This document shows, piece by piece, positions 6,259-13,334 of a stretch of 15,978 bases of DNA (position 1 is its first letter; the number at the start of each line of letters is the position of its first letter). A program made the position numbers and the translations under genes. The notes beneath the pieces were generated by a model. The model made no database searches. It saw only the letters and a program-made list of their open reading frames with translations, and was not told where the DNA came from. The stretch is from JAGOTT01 sp964450795. GTDB taxonomy: Bacteria; Patescibacteriota; Minisyncoccia; Moranbacterales; UBA1568. The stretch spans positions 1-15,978 of the forward strand of contig CAYVDI010000024.1 of the NCBI GenBank assembly GCA_964450795.1, read 5' to 3'.

Positions 6259-8487
6259 ATGACTGAACCACAAAAAAAGAGACGCTTTTTCCCGAAAAGG
6301 GGAGGGGCGCGAGAGGGTCGTCCTCGGACTCCGCTTCTCATACTGCGGAACGACGACGGCTCAAGAAAAGTATCCGGAGACATTCTCTCTTCGGGATTAA
6401 AAAGCGCGCTTTCCGTCGGGTCGCTTGAGGGCGTCATCGCACGGGAGCAGACTTCGCGTGCCCCGAGGCAGAATGTCCCATGGAAGCACGCGAACCAGAA
6501 TCATCATCCGTCCCATCAGGCGGTCGGAGCGGCATCTCCCTCGGGTCAGGGTCGCGGACCGAAGAGATTGCATGGAACGCATCCTTCGAACGTGCCGGAT
6601 CGGAGACCGAAGCATGGACCGACGGTATCGGGACAGGAGTCTCAGAAGCCGAAGAAGGGCGGTGCGGTCGAGCCGAACCAGAAGACTCGGAAATCGTCCG
6701 GTGGAGGACGAGGCAAGGGTCGTAGACAACCGGCATTCGTCACGCCTGAAGCGCTCCGGAACGTCGATTCGCGTCCCAATAAGAGCGTCGTTCCCGCCAT
6801 TCCGAAGGATACGCTCCGGATCATCCCATTGGGCGGGCAGGAAGAGGTCGGTCGGAACATGACCGTCTTCGAATACGGTGACGATATCGTCATCATCGAC
6901 ATGGGCGTGCAGTTTCCGGAAGAGGATATGCCCGGCATCGACTACATCGTCCCGAACGTGGACTATCTCCGTGGCAAGGAGAAGAACATCCGCGCCGTCA
7001 TCTTCACGCACGGACACCTCGATCATATCGGGGCGGCGCCGATCCTTCTCAAACAGCTTAATTATCCGCCGATCGTCTCGCGTGATTTCACGCTCGCGCT
7101 CATCAAGCGGAAGGTGGACGACCAGTACAAGGGCGACGCGAAGAACCTGAAGACGATCCGGGTCAACTCAGTGGACGAACGGATGCGGTTCGGGGCGTTC
7201 GAAGTGCGTTTCTTCGAGGTGGAACATTCGATCATGGACTCGATGGGTATCGCGCTCGTGACGCCGTCCGGGTCGATCATCCACATGGGGGACTGGATGA
7301 TCTCGAACGAACCGCTCGAATCGAGAAACGAGGAGATCACCTACCGGCATCTCCAGGACCTTCCGCGCCCGACGCTCCTCATGATCGAAAGTCTCGGAGC
7401 GCTCAAGAAGGGGCTTCCGCCGTCGGAACAGGAAGTGCATCGGAACCTTCAGGAGCTGATCCGTACCGCTCCGGGACGCATCATCATCGGAACGTTCGCG
7501 TCGCAGATACGCCGCATCACCTATCTCATCGAGTACGCCGAGCAGGCGGGGAAGAAGGTCGCGCTCGAAGGGTATAGCATGAAGATGAACATCGAGGTCG
7601 CGAAGGAGCTCGGGTACCTCAAGGTGAAACCGGAGACGCTCATCACGGTGAACGACATCCATAAGTATTCGGATCGGGAGATCGTCGTCATTTGTACCGG
7701 CGCGCAGGGCGAGTCGAACGCCGCGCTCTCGCGGATCGTCACCGACAACCATCGGTTCATCAAGCTTCAGAAGGATGATACCATCGTCTTCTCCTCCTCG
7801 GTCATTCCGGGGAACGAGCGATCCATCCAACGCCTCAAGGACAACCTCTACCGCAAGTGCGATCACGTGATCCACAGCGATATCATGGAGATCCATATCG
7901 GCGGACATGGCACCATCTGGGAAATCGAGGAGATCATCCGGCAGGCCAAGGCGGATTACGTCATGCCGGTCTACGCGAACCACTTCTTCATCAAGGAGGC
8001 GGCGCGCATCGCGTACCGGCTCGGTTATCCGGAGAAGAACGTCTTCGTGCTCGATAACGGTCATATCCTCGAGATGCCGAAGGATCGGGACGTCCATCCG
8101 CGCATCCTGAAGGAGAAGGCGGACACGAGCTATGTCTTCGTCGACGGTCTCGGGATCGGCGACGTTGGTCACGTCGTTCTGCGCGACCGGCAGATGCTTG
8201 CGGCCGACGGCATGGTCGTCATCACCGTCGTCATCGACGCGAAAAAGAAAAGCGTGCTCGGGAGCATTCAGATCACCTCGCGCGGATTCATCCACGTGAA
8301 GGAGAACTTCGACCTCGTGAACGAGACGAAGCGCAAGGTCCAGGACATCATCAAGAAAAATACGTCCAAGGACACGTCGCTCGACTGGGATCTCGTCCGG
8401 AACCAGATCCGCGATACGGTCGGGCAGTTCCTCTTCACGAAGACCGAGCGTCGCCCGATGATCCTGCCGGTCGTGATCGAGGTGTAG
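6259..8487 (+). CDS. rnj: Ribonuclease J with long basic N-terminal extension
   Basis: A 742-residue metallo-beta-lactamase/beta-CASP ribonuclease, acting in RNA processing and 5'-3' decay. Residues 1-185 are a basic, low-complexity tail rich in Arg, Lys, Gly, Pro, Ser and His; the conserved core starts at LRIIPLGGQEEVGRN (about 186) and runs ~555 residues, the full length of B. subtilis RNase J1. Metal-site motifs are HGHLDH (251-256), EHSIMDS and HMGDW. Beta-CASP parts follow: a modified ESLG where SDST is usual, GTFASQIRR, SSSVIPGNE, and GGHGT (motif B). The usual motif C, PVHGE, reads PVYAN with Tyr 572 at the His position and His 575 three residues later. The C-terminal domain is intact. 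I use the ATG at 6259, since the in-frame ATG at 6145 adds 38 residues unlike the family. Function is very likely RNA cleavage, but the motif C change leaves activity open. Confidence 0.93.
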   Translation: MTEPQKKRRFFPKRGGAREGRPRTPLLILRNDDGSRKVSGDILSSGLKSALSVGSLEGVIAREQTSRAPRQNVPWKHANQNHHPSHQAVGAASPSGQGRGPKRLHGTHPSNVPDRRPKHGPTVSGQESQKPKKGGAVEPNQKTRKSSGGGRGKGRRQPAFVTPEALRNVDSRPNKSVVPAIPKDTLRIIPLGGQEEVGRNMTVFEYGDDIVIIDMGVQFPEEDMPGIDYIVPNVDYLRGKEKNIRAVIFTHGHLDHIGAAPILLKQLNYPPIVSRDFTLALIKRKVDDQYKGDAKNLKTIRVNSVDERMRFGAFEVRFFEVEHSIMDSMGIALVTPSGSIIHMGDWMISNEPLESRNEEITYRHLQDLPRPTLLMIESLGALKKGLPPSEQEVHRNLQELIRTAPGRIIIGTFASQIRRITYLIEYAEQAGKKVALEGYSMKMNIEVAKELGYLKVKPETLITVNDIHKYSDREIVVICTGAQGESNAALSRIVTDNHRFIKLQKDDTIVFSSSVIPGNERSIQRLKDNLYRKCDHVIHSDIMEIHIGGHGTIWEIEEIIRQAKADYVMPVYANHFFIKEAARIAYRLGYPEKNVFVLDNGHILEMPKDRDVHPRILKEKADTSYVFVDGLGIGDVGHVVLRDRQMLAADGMVVITVVIDAKKKSVLGSIQITSRGFIHVKENFDLVNETKRKVQDIIKKNTSKDTSLDWDLVRNQIRDTVGQFLFTKTERRPMILPVVIEV

Positions 8488-8559
8488 CGATCGGATGACG
8501 AACTTCGAATGGCGACGAGGGATTGAGACCTTGTTCCACAGCTTTCCCTTTCCGGGGTC

Positions 8560-8583
8560 GGGATTTTCCTGCTGAAAAATCCC
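8560..8583. other. Hairpin in the rnj-trpS intergenic region
   Basis: GGGATTTT (8560-8567) and AAAATCCC (8576-8583) form an 8-bp perfect stem with an 8-nt loop, 72 nt after the rnj stop. No T tract follows, so it is at best a weak terminator or a 3'-end stabiliser for rnj mRNA. The rest of the 225-nt gap (8488-8712) shows nothing else until the trpS promoter. Confidence 0.35.
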
Positions 8584-8673
8584 TTATGATGTCGCCGGTC
8601 GCGATATCAAAACCCCCAGGAAAAGAAAGTCCGGGAATGAGGCGAGTAGGCACGATTTGGAGCACTTTTTTCC

Positions 8674-8687
8674 TTTTGTGCTACAAT
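8674..8687 (+). promoter_or_regulatory. Extended -10 promoter of trpS
   Basis: TTTTGTGCTACAAT, with TACAAT as the -10 box at 8682-8687. A T-rich spacer precedes it and a weak TTGGAG lies at 8657-8662. Predicted start is near 8694, a leader of about 19 nt to the ATG at 8713. The block is identical to that at 635-648. Confidence 0.6.
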
Positions 8688-8712
8688 GAGGGGGAATCAT
8701 TCGGTTTTTCCT

Positions 8713-10022
8713 ATGAACAAGCGACTCTTTTCGGGAATTCAGCCTTCGGGCGATCCCCATATCGGCAATTATCTCGGAGCGATCAGGCAGTGGATCCCGC
8801 TTCAGGACGAGTACGAGGCGTTCTTCTCGATCGTCGACCTGCATGCGATCACGGTGCCGCAGGATCCGACGAAGCTCCGGAAGAAGACGCTCGAGGTCGC
8901 GAAGATCTATCTCGCTGCGGGCATCGACCCGTCGAAGGCGACGCTCTTCGTGCAGTCGCACGTGCCGGAACACACCGAGCTCATGTGGATTCTGAATACG
9001 ATTACCAGGAACGGCGATCTGACGAAGATGACGCAGTTCAAAAACAAGTCCGGGTTGCAATTCGGATTTGAAGAAATAGAAAGAGAAATTCAGAATTTGA
9101 GTAATCTTGATATCAAAACAGTTTTTACCAAAGCCACGGTATCTTCTGATAGTGACCAGTTGGATGTGATAAATCACGTAAAGAATTCTGCTGTAAACCC
9201 CATATACGATAAATTAAAGATTTTGCTAGATAACTTTAGAGGCGTTGGTGTCGGGCTCTTCGATTACCCCGTGCTCATGGCGGCGGACATCCTGCTCTAC
9301 GACACGGCGGTCGTGCCGGTAGGCGACGNNNNNNNNNNNNNNNNNNNNNNNNNNNNNNNNNNNNNNNNNNNNNNNNNNNNNNNNNNNNNNNNNNNNNNNN
9401 NNNNNNNNNNNNNNNNNNNNNNNNNNNNCTCATGGCGGCGGACATCCTGCTCTACGACACGGCGGTCGTGCCGGTAGGCGACGATCAGGTCCAGCATGTG
9501 GAGCTGACTCGGACGCTTGCACGGCGGTTCAATGATCGTTTCGGCGAGACGCTGATCGTGCCCGAGTCGCGGGTGATGAAGGAAGGCGCGCGCATCATGG
9601 GCCTCGACGATCCGACGAGGAAGATGTCCAAATCCGCCGCGAGCGCGTACAACTACATCGCGCTTTCCGACGATCCGGAAACGGCGAGGAAGAAGATCAT
9701 GAAGGCCGTGACGGACAGCGGGTCGGAAATCGCCTATCAGGACGACAAGCCGGCATTGAAGAATCTCATCAATATCTATTCGCTTCTCGGCGGGAATAGC
9801 ACGGACGGGATCGTCGCGATGTACGCGGGGAAGGGGTATGCCGATTTCAAGCGCGACTTGGCGGAAATCGTAGCGTCGTTCCTTGCCGATTTCCAGAAGC
9901 GATTCGCCGCCATTTCCGACGAGGAGGCGATGAACGTTCTCCGGACCGGCGCCGAAAAGGCGCGCGCGGTCGCGTCGGTGAAGATGAAGGAGGTACGGGA
10001 GCGTGTCGGATTTCTTTCATAG
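8713..10022 (+). CDS. trpS: Tryptophanyl-tRNA synthetase, with in-frame insertion and assembly gap
   Basis: TrpRS, a class I synthetase charging tRNA-Trp. The HIGH-type motif is PHIGN (residues 15-19) within SGIQPSGDPHIGNYLGA, MTQFKNKS is at 107-114, GLFDYPVLMAADILLYDT and VPVGDDQ follow, and KMSKS lies at 9621-9635. The coding sequence is broken by 100 Ns (9329-9428) flanked by an exact 55-bp duplication; deleting the Ns and one copy (155 nt) restores VPVGDDQxQHxELTR and gives one 384-codon frame. Taken literally, the two halves are out of frame. The corrected protein is about 60 residues longer than the usual ~325-335 because residues 117-176 (9061-9240) are an AT-rich insertion. I start at 8713 because an in-frame ATG at 8686 lies inside the -10 box. 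No Shine-Dalgarno is at usual spacing; GAGGGGG ends 18 nt upstream. Both catalytic motifs are intact, so the enzyme is probably functional. Confidence 0.93.
9061..9240 (+). other. AT-rich 60-codon in-frame insertion within trpS
   Basis: Between the conserved MTQFKNKSGLQ and GVGVGLFDYP stretches, where the family usually has a short linker, lie 180 nt with about 32% G+C (57 of 180), against roughly 48% in the 60 nt before and 63% in the 60 nt after. It is open in the trpS frame throughout and encodes an acidic, mostly helical-looking segment with Glu, Asn, Asp, Lys and Ile in excess. No palindrome, flanking direct repeat longer than about 4 nt, intein-like Cys/HN ends or intron signature is visible. 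I do not recognise a source family. Confidence 0.75.
9274..9328 (+). repeat. 55-bp direct duplicate, left copy (assembly overlap)
   Basis: Identical over 55 bp to 9429-9483. The copies abut the two sides of a 100-N gap exactly, the pattern expected when two de Bruijn contigs sharing a k-mer vertex are scaffolded without merging. It is most likely one genomic copy. Confidence 0.95.
9329..9428. other. Scaffold gap of 100 N
   Basis: Exactly 100 undetermined bases inside trpS. The round size is typical of a placeholder. Both flanks carry the same 55 bp, so the true gap is probably negative (overlap), with no missing sequence. Confidence 0.97.
9429..9483 (+). repeat. 55-bp direct duplicate, right copy (assembly overlap)
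   Basis: Second copy of 9274-9328, starting at the first base after the Ns. Reading through from the left copy into the sequence after 9483 regenerates the conserved TrpRS VGDDQ motif in frame. Confidence 0.95.
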
Positions 10023-10053
10023 GGAGTGAACGATCCGTTTTTCTTTTTGACAT

Positions 10054-10401
10054 ATGAACGCGGAAGAACTGCGCAGAAAACTGAAGGAAGAAAAGGGGTC
10101 ATGGCTTCTTGTCGATGTCCGTGAGACGGACGAGGTCGCGGACGAGCCGTATTTCCGTGATTCCGATCCCGCGTATGTCAACATCCCGCTCTCGATTCTC
10201 GGAATGCTTCCGAAGGAGGAAATCGTCGGGCGGCTCGAAACGGCTGCGGGAAGACTCGGGAAACCGCTTGCGGATATCCGGATCGTCATGGGATGTCGGT
10301 CAGGCGGACGTTCGCGCGTCGCGCAGGAGCATCTTTCCGGTCTCGGCATCGTTGCGGAAAACCTCGAGGGAGGACGCATCGCCTGGGGCGAGCCGCTGTA
10401 G
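10054..10401 (+). CDS. Single-domain rhodanese-like protein
   Basis: A 115-residue cytoplasmic protein consisting of one rhodanese domain. The N-terminal LLVDVRETDEVADE (residues 18-31) is the usual rhodanese entry motif, and the active-site loop is CRSGGRS (81-87), the six-residue CRxGxR form typical of sulfurtransferases, with Cys 81 as the predicted persulfide-carrying residue. LSGLG and ENLEGGRIAWGE complete the C-terminal pattern. It probably transfers sulfane sulfur or acts in thiol chemistry; the acceptor cannot be told from the neighbours. It lies 31 nt after trpS with no terminator between, so cotranscription is likely, and the hairpin at 10427-10455 ends the unit. The start follows a T-rich stretch, with no Shine-Dalgarno. 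Confidence 0.9.
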   Translation: MNAEELRRKLKEEKGSWLLVDVRETDEVADEPYFRDSDPAYVNIPLSILGMLPKEEIVGRLETAAGRLGKPLADIRIVMGCRSGGRSRVAQEHLSGLGIVAENLEGGRIAWGEPL

Positions 10402-10416
10402 CTTCCGTTCCATATG

Positions 10417-10457
10417 AAAAAAAAACGCGCCCACGGGATTTTCCCCGGTGGGCGTTT
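10417..10457. terminator. Bidirectional Rho-independent terminator between convergent genes
   Basis: The left arm (10427-10437) pairs with 10444-10455 around an ATTTTC loop: seven main pairs, three more after a one-base bulge, and an outer G-U. Nine A's (10417-10425) become a strong T tract on the minus strand, so it chiefly terminates the small minus-strand gene ending at 10476. On the plus strand only three Ts follow directly, a weaker end for the rhodanese transcript. Confidence 0.85.
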
Positions 10458-10475
10458 CGTATTCCGTTCCTGATC

Positions 10476-10709
10476 TCAGGCGGCCCGTCGTTTTTGCCAG
10501 TCGATACGTCTCAGCTCCGCTTCGTGTGCCTGCATGAGCGGGATGATTTTCCGGTGTTTTCCGATTGGGCACCGCGATTGATCTTCGCAGGTGCGGATAT
10601 CGAGCGCTGCCCGAAGGTGCGGCGCGTCGCATTCGGTTCCGGTCAGGGGACATGCGCAGCGCCCCGCGGGAAGCTGGAGAAGACGATGTACGAGTTTGGT
10701 GGCTTTCAT
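10476..10709 (-). CDS. Small Cys-rich protein, unknown function
   Basis: A 77-residue basic protein I do not recognise. It has five cysteines arranged CxC (18, 20), 27, then 41 and 47, with His 31 and His 51 nearby, which could form a small zinc site; this is inference. The rest is Arg/Lys/Leu-rich, with no signal peptide or membrane segment. It is credible as a gene for three reasons: AAGGAG (complement of 10716-10721) sits 6 nt before the ATG, among the best Shine-Dalgarno sequences in the window; a strong minus-strand terminator lies just after the stop; and the gene would otherwise leave about 350 nt empty between convergent units. Its own promoter is not clear; the terminator of the upstream minus-strand gene (10758-10780) separates the two. 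Confidence 0.65.
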   Translation of the reverse strand: MKATKLVHRLLQLPAGRCACPLTGTECDAPHLRAALDIRTCEDQSRCPIGKHRKIIPLMQAHEAELRRIDWQKRRAA

Positions 10710-10757
10710 GGTGCTCTCCTTGTGAGAAAATGAATCGGTGATTTGTGAATGAACCAG

Positions 10758-10780
10758 AAAAAAACCGCCCCATGGGCGGT
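10758..10780 (-). terminator. Rho-independent terminator of the phosphomannomutase/phosphoglucomutase gene
   Basis: Seven-bp perfect stem ACCGCCC (10764-10770), loop CAT, GGGCGGT (10774-10780). The A tract at 10758-10763 reads as T's on the minus strand. It lies 82 nt beyond the stop of the minus-strand gene 10862-12199. Confidence 0.88.
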
Positions 10781-10861
10781 CTTACGACGCTTTTGAAAAC
10801 TTCCTGAAATGGATCTTTCTCGTTTCCATTATCGGAAGTATAGCTCTTTCGGTATACACCG

Positions 10862-12199
10862 TCAACTCCCGCGGATGATACGGAGAAGTTCGGTTTCCTT
10901 TTCCTTCATCATTTCCGGCGTTTCAGCCTCAAGATTGAGTCGGAGCAGCGGTTCGGTATTCGAGGGGCGGACGTTGAACCACCAGGTCGGGTATTCGACC
11001 TTCAGTCCATCAAGCCCCGACTGCTTTCCGTCGGCGTAAGTCGCACGGAGGCGGGAAAGGACGGCGTCCTTGTCGTCGACTTCGCTGTTTATCTCGCCTG
11101 AATGGAAGTAGCGTCGCGCACCCGAGACGAGCTCCGAAATCGGTTTTCCGGTTTCGGCCATGAGGTTGAGGAGGAGGACGGCCGGCAGAGTTCCGGCTTC
11201 CGCCGAGGAGTTCTCTTCGAAGTAGTAATGACCGGAAAGTTCGCCCGCGAACACGGCGCCGGTTTCGCGCATCTGCCGCTTGATGTTCGCGTGACCGACC
11301 TTGCACTCGAGCGCTCGCCCGCCGTGCTCCTCGACGATTTCCCGGACGGCGCGCGAGGACCGGAGGTCGTAGAGAATGGTCGCTCCCGGCTTCTTTTCGA
11401 GGATGATTTCCGCGAGGAGCGCCGTCATGAGATCCATCGGGATGATCTCTCCCTTCTCGTCGACGAATCCGACTCGGTCCGCGTCGCCGTCATAGGCGAT
11501 ACCGAGGTCCGCGCCGCTTTCGGTGACCTTCGCGCGGAGTTCGTCGAGCGTCTCGAGCTTGAGGGGATTCGCCTCGTGGCAGGCGAAGGGACGGGTGAGG
11601 TCGTTCCAAAGATTCGAGACGGAAACGTTCCCGGCGAGCTGGTCGTAGATGGGGAGCTCGAGGATGCCCATCGCGTTCGCGGTGTCGATGACGACGGAGA
11701 ACCGGCGGTCCTGCAGGTCGGCGAAGGAAGCGAAGTACGAATAGTAGGCGGGCTTGATATCGGTCTCGGTGACGGTTCCGATTTGTTCCGGCGTCCCGAA
11801 CGATCCTTCCGCCACGAGATCGCGGATTTCCGAAAGTCCGCTTTCGAGTCCGACGGGGATCGCCCCCCGCAGGGCTATCTTCATGCCGTTGTATTCCGGC
11901 GGGTTGTGCGAGGCGGTCACCGAGATGGCGGCGTCGACGTCGAGCCGGTTCGAGGCGAAGTAGACCATCGGGGTGGTGACGAGTCCCAAGTCGAGCACGT
12001 CCGCGCCGCCTTCGGTGAGTCCTCTCGCAAGTTCCCGAAACAGGGCCGGACTCGACGCCCTGATATCACGCCCGATCGCGACGATCTGGAGCGAGAAATG
12101 CTCCGCTACGGCACGCCCGATCCGGTACGCGACTTCCTCGTCGATCTCACCGGGATAGACTCCGCGGATGTCGTATGCCTTGAAGATTCCGGGGTTCAT
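10862..12199 (-). CDS. manB: Phosphomannomutase/phosphoglucomutase
   Basis: A 445-residue cytoplasmic alpha-D-phosphohexomutase interconverting hexose-6-P and hexose-1-P. All four active-site elements are visible: phosphoserine loop TASHNP (Ser 97), metal loop DGDADR (Asp 237, 239, 241), sugar-binding loop GELSGH (319-324), and phosphate-binding loop RPSNTEP (411-417). GELSGH fits the dual PMM/PGM group; whether mannose or glucose is preferred cannot be read from sequence, so the symbol is tentative. The N terminus GIFKAYDIRGVYP is typical of the family. I start at the ATG at 12199; a TTG three codons upstream (12208) is in frame but adds only MKP. AGAGGGGG lies too far upstream (about 20 nt) for a good Shine-Dalgarno. 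With the isomerase at 4970-5986 it forms the route from fructose-6-P to mannose-1-P or glucose-1-P. Confidence 0.95.
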   Translation of the reverse strand: MNPGIFKAYDIRGVYPGEIDEEVAYRIGRAVAEHFSLQIVAIGRDIRASSPALFRELARGLTEGGADVLDLGLVTTPMVYFASNRLDVDAAISVTASHNPPEYNGMKIALRGAIPVGLESGLSEIRDLVAEGSFGTPEQIGTVTETDIKPAYYSYFASFADLQDRRFSVVIDTANAMGILELPIYDQLAGNVSVSNLWNDLTRPFACHEANPLKLETLDELRAKVTESGADLGIAYDGDADRVGFVDEKGEIIPMDLMTALLAEIILEKKPGATILYDLRSSRAVREIVEEHGGRALECKVGHANIKRQMRETGAVFAGELSGHYYFEENSSAEAGTLPAVLLLNLMAETGKPISELVSGARRYFHSGEINSEVDDKDAVLSRLRATYADGKQSGLDGLKVEYPTWWFNVRPSNTEPLLRLNLEAETPEMMKEKETELLRIIRGS

Positions 12200-12233
12200 A
12201 GGTTTCAATCATGAATTTTCCCCCTCTTCGTCC

Positions 12234-12242
12234 ATTCTATCA
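12234..12242 (-). promoter_or_regulatory. Extended -10 promoter of the phosphohexomutase gene
   Basis: On the minus strand TGATAGAAT (12242 down to 12234) is an extended -10 with TAGAAT. The position 17 nt upstream is the T tract of the neighbouring terminator, so the -35 is poor. Predicted start is near 12227, a leader of about 28 nt. Confidence 0.5.
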
Positions 12243-12256
12243 CGTTTTCGGGCATG

Positions 12257-12288
12257 AAAAAACCGCCCTGGAGTTCCGAAAGGCGGTC
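12257..12288 (-). terminator. Rho-independent terminator of the LysM/transglycosylase gene
   Basis: On the minus strand ACCGCC (12287 to 12282) pairs with GGCGGT (12267 to 12262), 14-nt loop, followed by six T's (the A tract at 12257-12262). It lies 18 nt after the stop codon of the gene 12306-13334 and directly upstream of the next minus-strand promoter. Confidence 0.85.
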
Positions 12289-12305
12289 TTCATGTTCTTG
12301 TTGGC

Positions 12306-13334
12306 TCACATCGCTATGGAAGCGCGAGCCTCATATTCCTTGAAGAGTGAAGCTGCGGCTTTCACGCTCCTGACGTAGTCCCGTTTCGACGGGTCCGTGC
12401 CACGTTCGATCATTTTCTGCGTGAGCCAGGGGGCGTTGTATGCCGAGATGGCGGCACCCGTGTTCCTGCCGAACGCGTCGTACTGCTCACGCAGATACTT
12501 GGTTCCGGCGAGGATCGCCTTCTCCGGATCGTGAGCCTCTTTCTTGGTCAGTCCGAGGCGGATTCGGGTTGGGTCATGCAACTGCATGAGCCCGCGGGAA
12601 CGGCCTCCGTCGCCGATAGCATTCGGATTCCCTCCGGACTCGTGGTAGATGAGCCCGTAGATGTAGTGCTTCGGGACGGCGTACTCCGATGATGCTTTCT
12701 CGACGATCGGACTGTACGTCCTGACGATCGTCTCGATTCGCGTGAGATTCATCGAGAGCTTGAGCCGCAACGCGGTTTCCGGGTGGCGGGATGCGCCACG
12801 GCGCTCTTTCTGGGCGATACGCTTCGGCGTACCTTCCTTCGAAAGAGCGCGGTGCTTATCCCGAGGGACTGCCTTCGCAGTCGTCTCCGGATAAACATTC
12901 TGTTTTTTGAGGACAGATTTTTCCGGAGAGGAGAGGGTGGCGGTTGCAGAGGCGATCGGGATGATCAGGGTCCATCCGGGATGGATGAGGCCGGGATTCT
13001 TCGCCAAGGAGGGATATAACTCCCTGTTGGCTTTCACCAGCGCTTCGATCGAGACATTCTTCGACACCGCGATCTTCGAGAGCCAGTCACCACGCCTGAC
13101 GACGTAGGTTTCGGGTTCGGGAATCGTGACAGGTTTTTCTTCCGCGATCGGCTGAACGTCGTCTTTGGGGACGATTTCGTTCTTCGCCGCCACGGCACTT
13201 TTCACCAGGAGCTCCTCGGCCTTGGCCAGGAGCACACCGGGGACTTCGTGCCCGATCCCGGCTTCCCAGAGGAGACCGGAGATCATGGCGAACGTTGCCA
13301 CGAGCGCATAAAACGAGAACTTCAGGGGTGTCAT
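12306..13334 (-). CDS. LysM domain plus lytic transglycosylase (SLT) protein
   Basis: A 342-residue exported peptidoglycan-cleaving protein. Residues 5-23 are a hydrophobic signal or anchor segment. A LysM domain spans about 77-127 (YVVRRGDWLSKIAVSKNVS, then HPGWTLIIP) and binds glycan. A basic, Ser/Lys-rich linker runs over 130-195. The C-terminal SLT domain begins near 210: YHESGGNPNA carries the catalytic Glu 232, followed by GRSRGLMQL (244-252) and the AISAYNAPW motif, as in Slt70-type transglycosylases that cleave MurNAc-GlcNAc to the 1,6-anhydro product. The start is well fixed by AGGAGG (complement of 13342-13347), 7 nt before the ATG, and by a consensus promoter upstream. It stands alone, with its own promoter and terminator, diverging from ychF. 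Confidence 0.93.
   Translation of the reverse strand: MTPLKFSFYALVATFAMISGLLWEAGIGHEVPGVLLAKAEELLVKSAVAAKNEIVPKDDVQPIAEEKPVTIPEPETYVVRRGDWLSKIAVSKNVSIEALVKANRELYPSLAKNPGLIHPGWTLIIPIASATATLSSPEKSVLKKQNVYPETTAKAVPRDKHRALSKEGTPKRIAQKERRGASRHPETALRLKLSMNLTRIETIVRTYSPIVEKASSEYAVPKHYIYGLIYHESGGNPNAIGDGGRSRGLMQLHDPTRIRLGLTKKEAHDPEKAILAGTKYLREQYDAFGRNTGAAISAYNAPWLTQKMIERGTDPSKRDYVRSVKAAASLFKEYEARASIAM

Noticed and set aside
8686..8712. Upstream in-frame start for trpS
   Set aside because: The ATG is formed by the last bases of the -10 box, so it would lie upstream of the predicted transcription start, and TrpRS homologues begin near MNKRLFSGIQP.
9061..9240. Intein, group I/II intron or homing element as explanation of the trpS insert
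   Set aside because: Only 60 residues, no Cys/Ser start or His-Asn end, no intron secondary-structure signature, and no nuclease motif.
12200..12208. TTG start for the phosphohexomutase
   Set aside because: It adds only three residues; an ATG is available and the family starts close to it.
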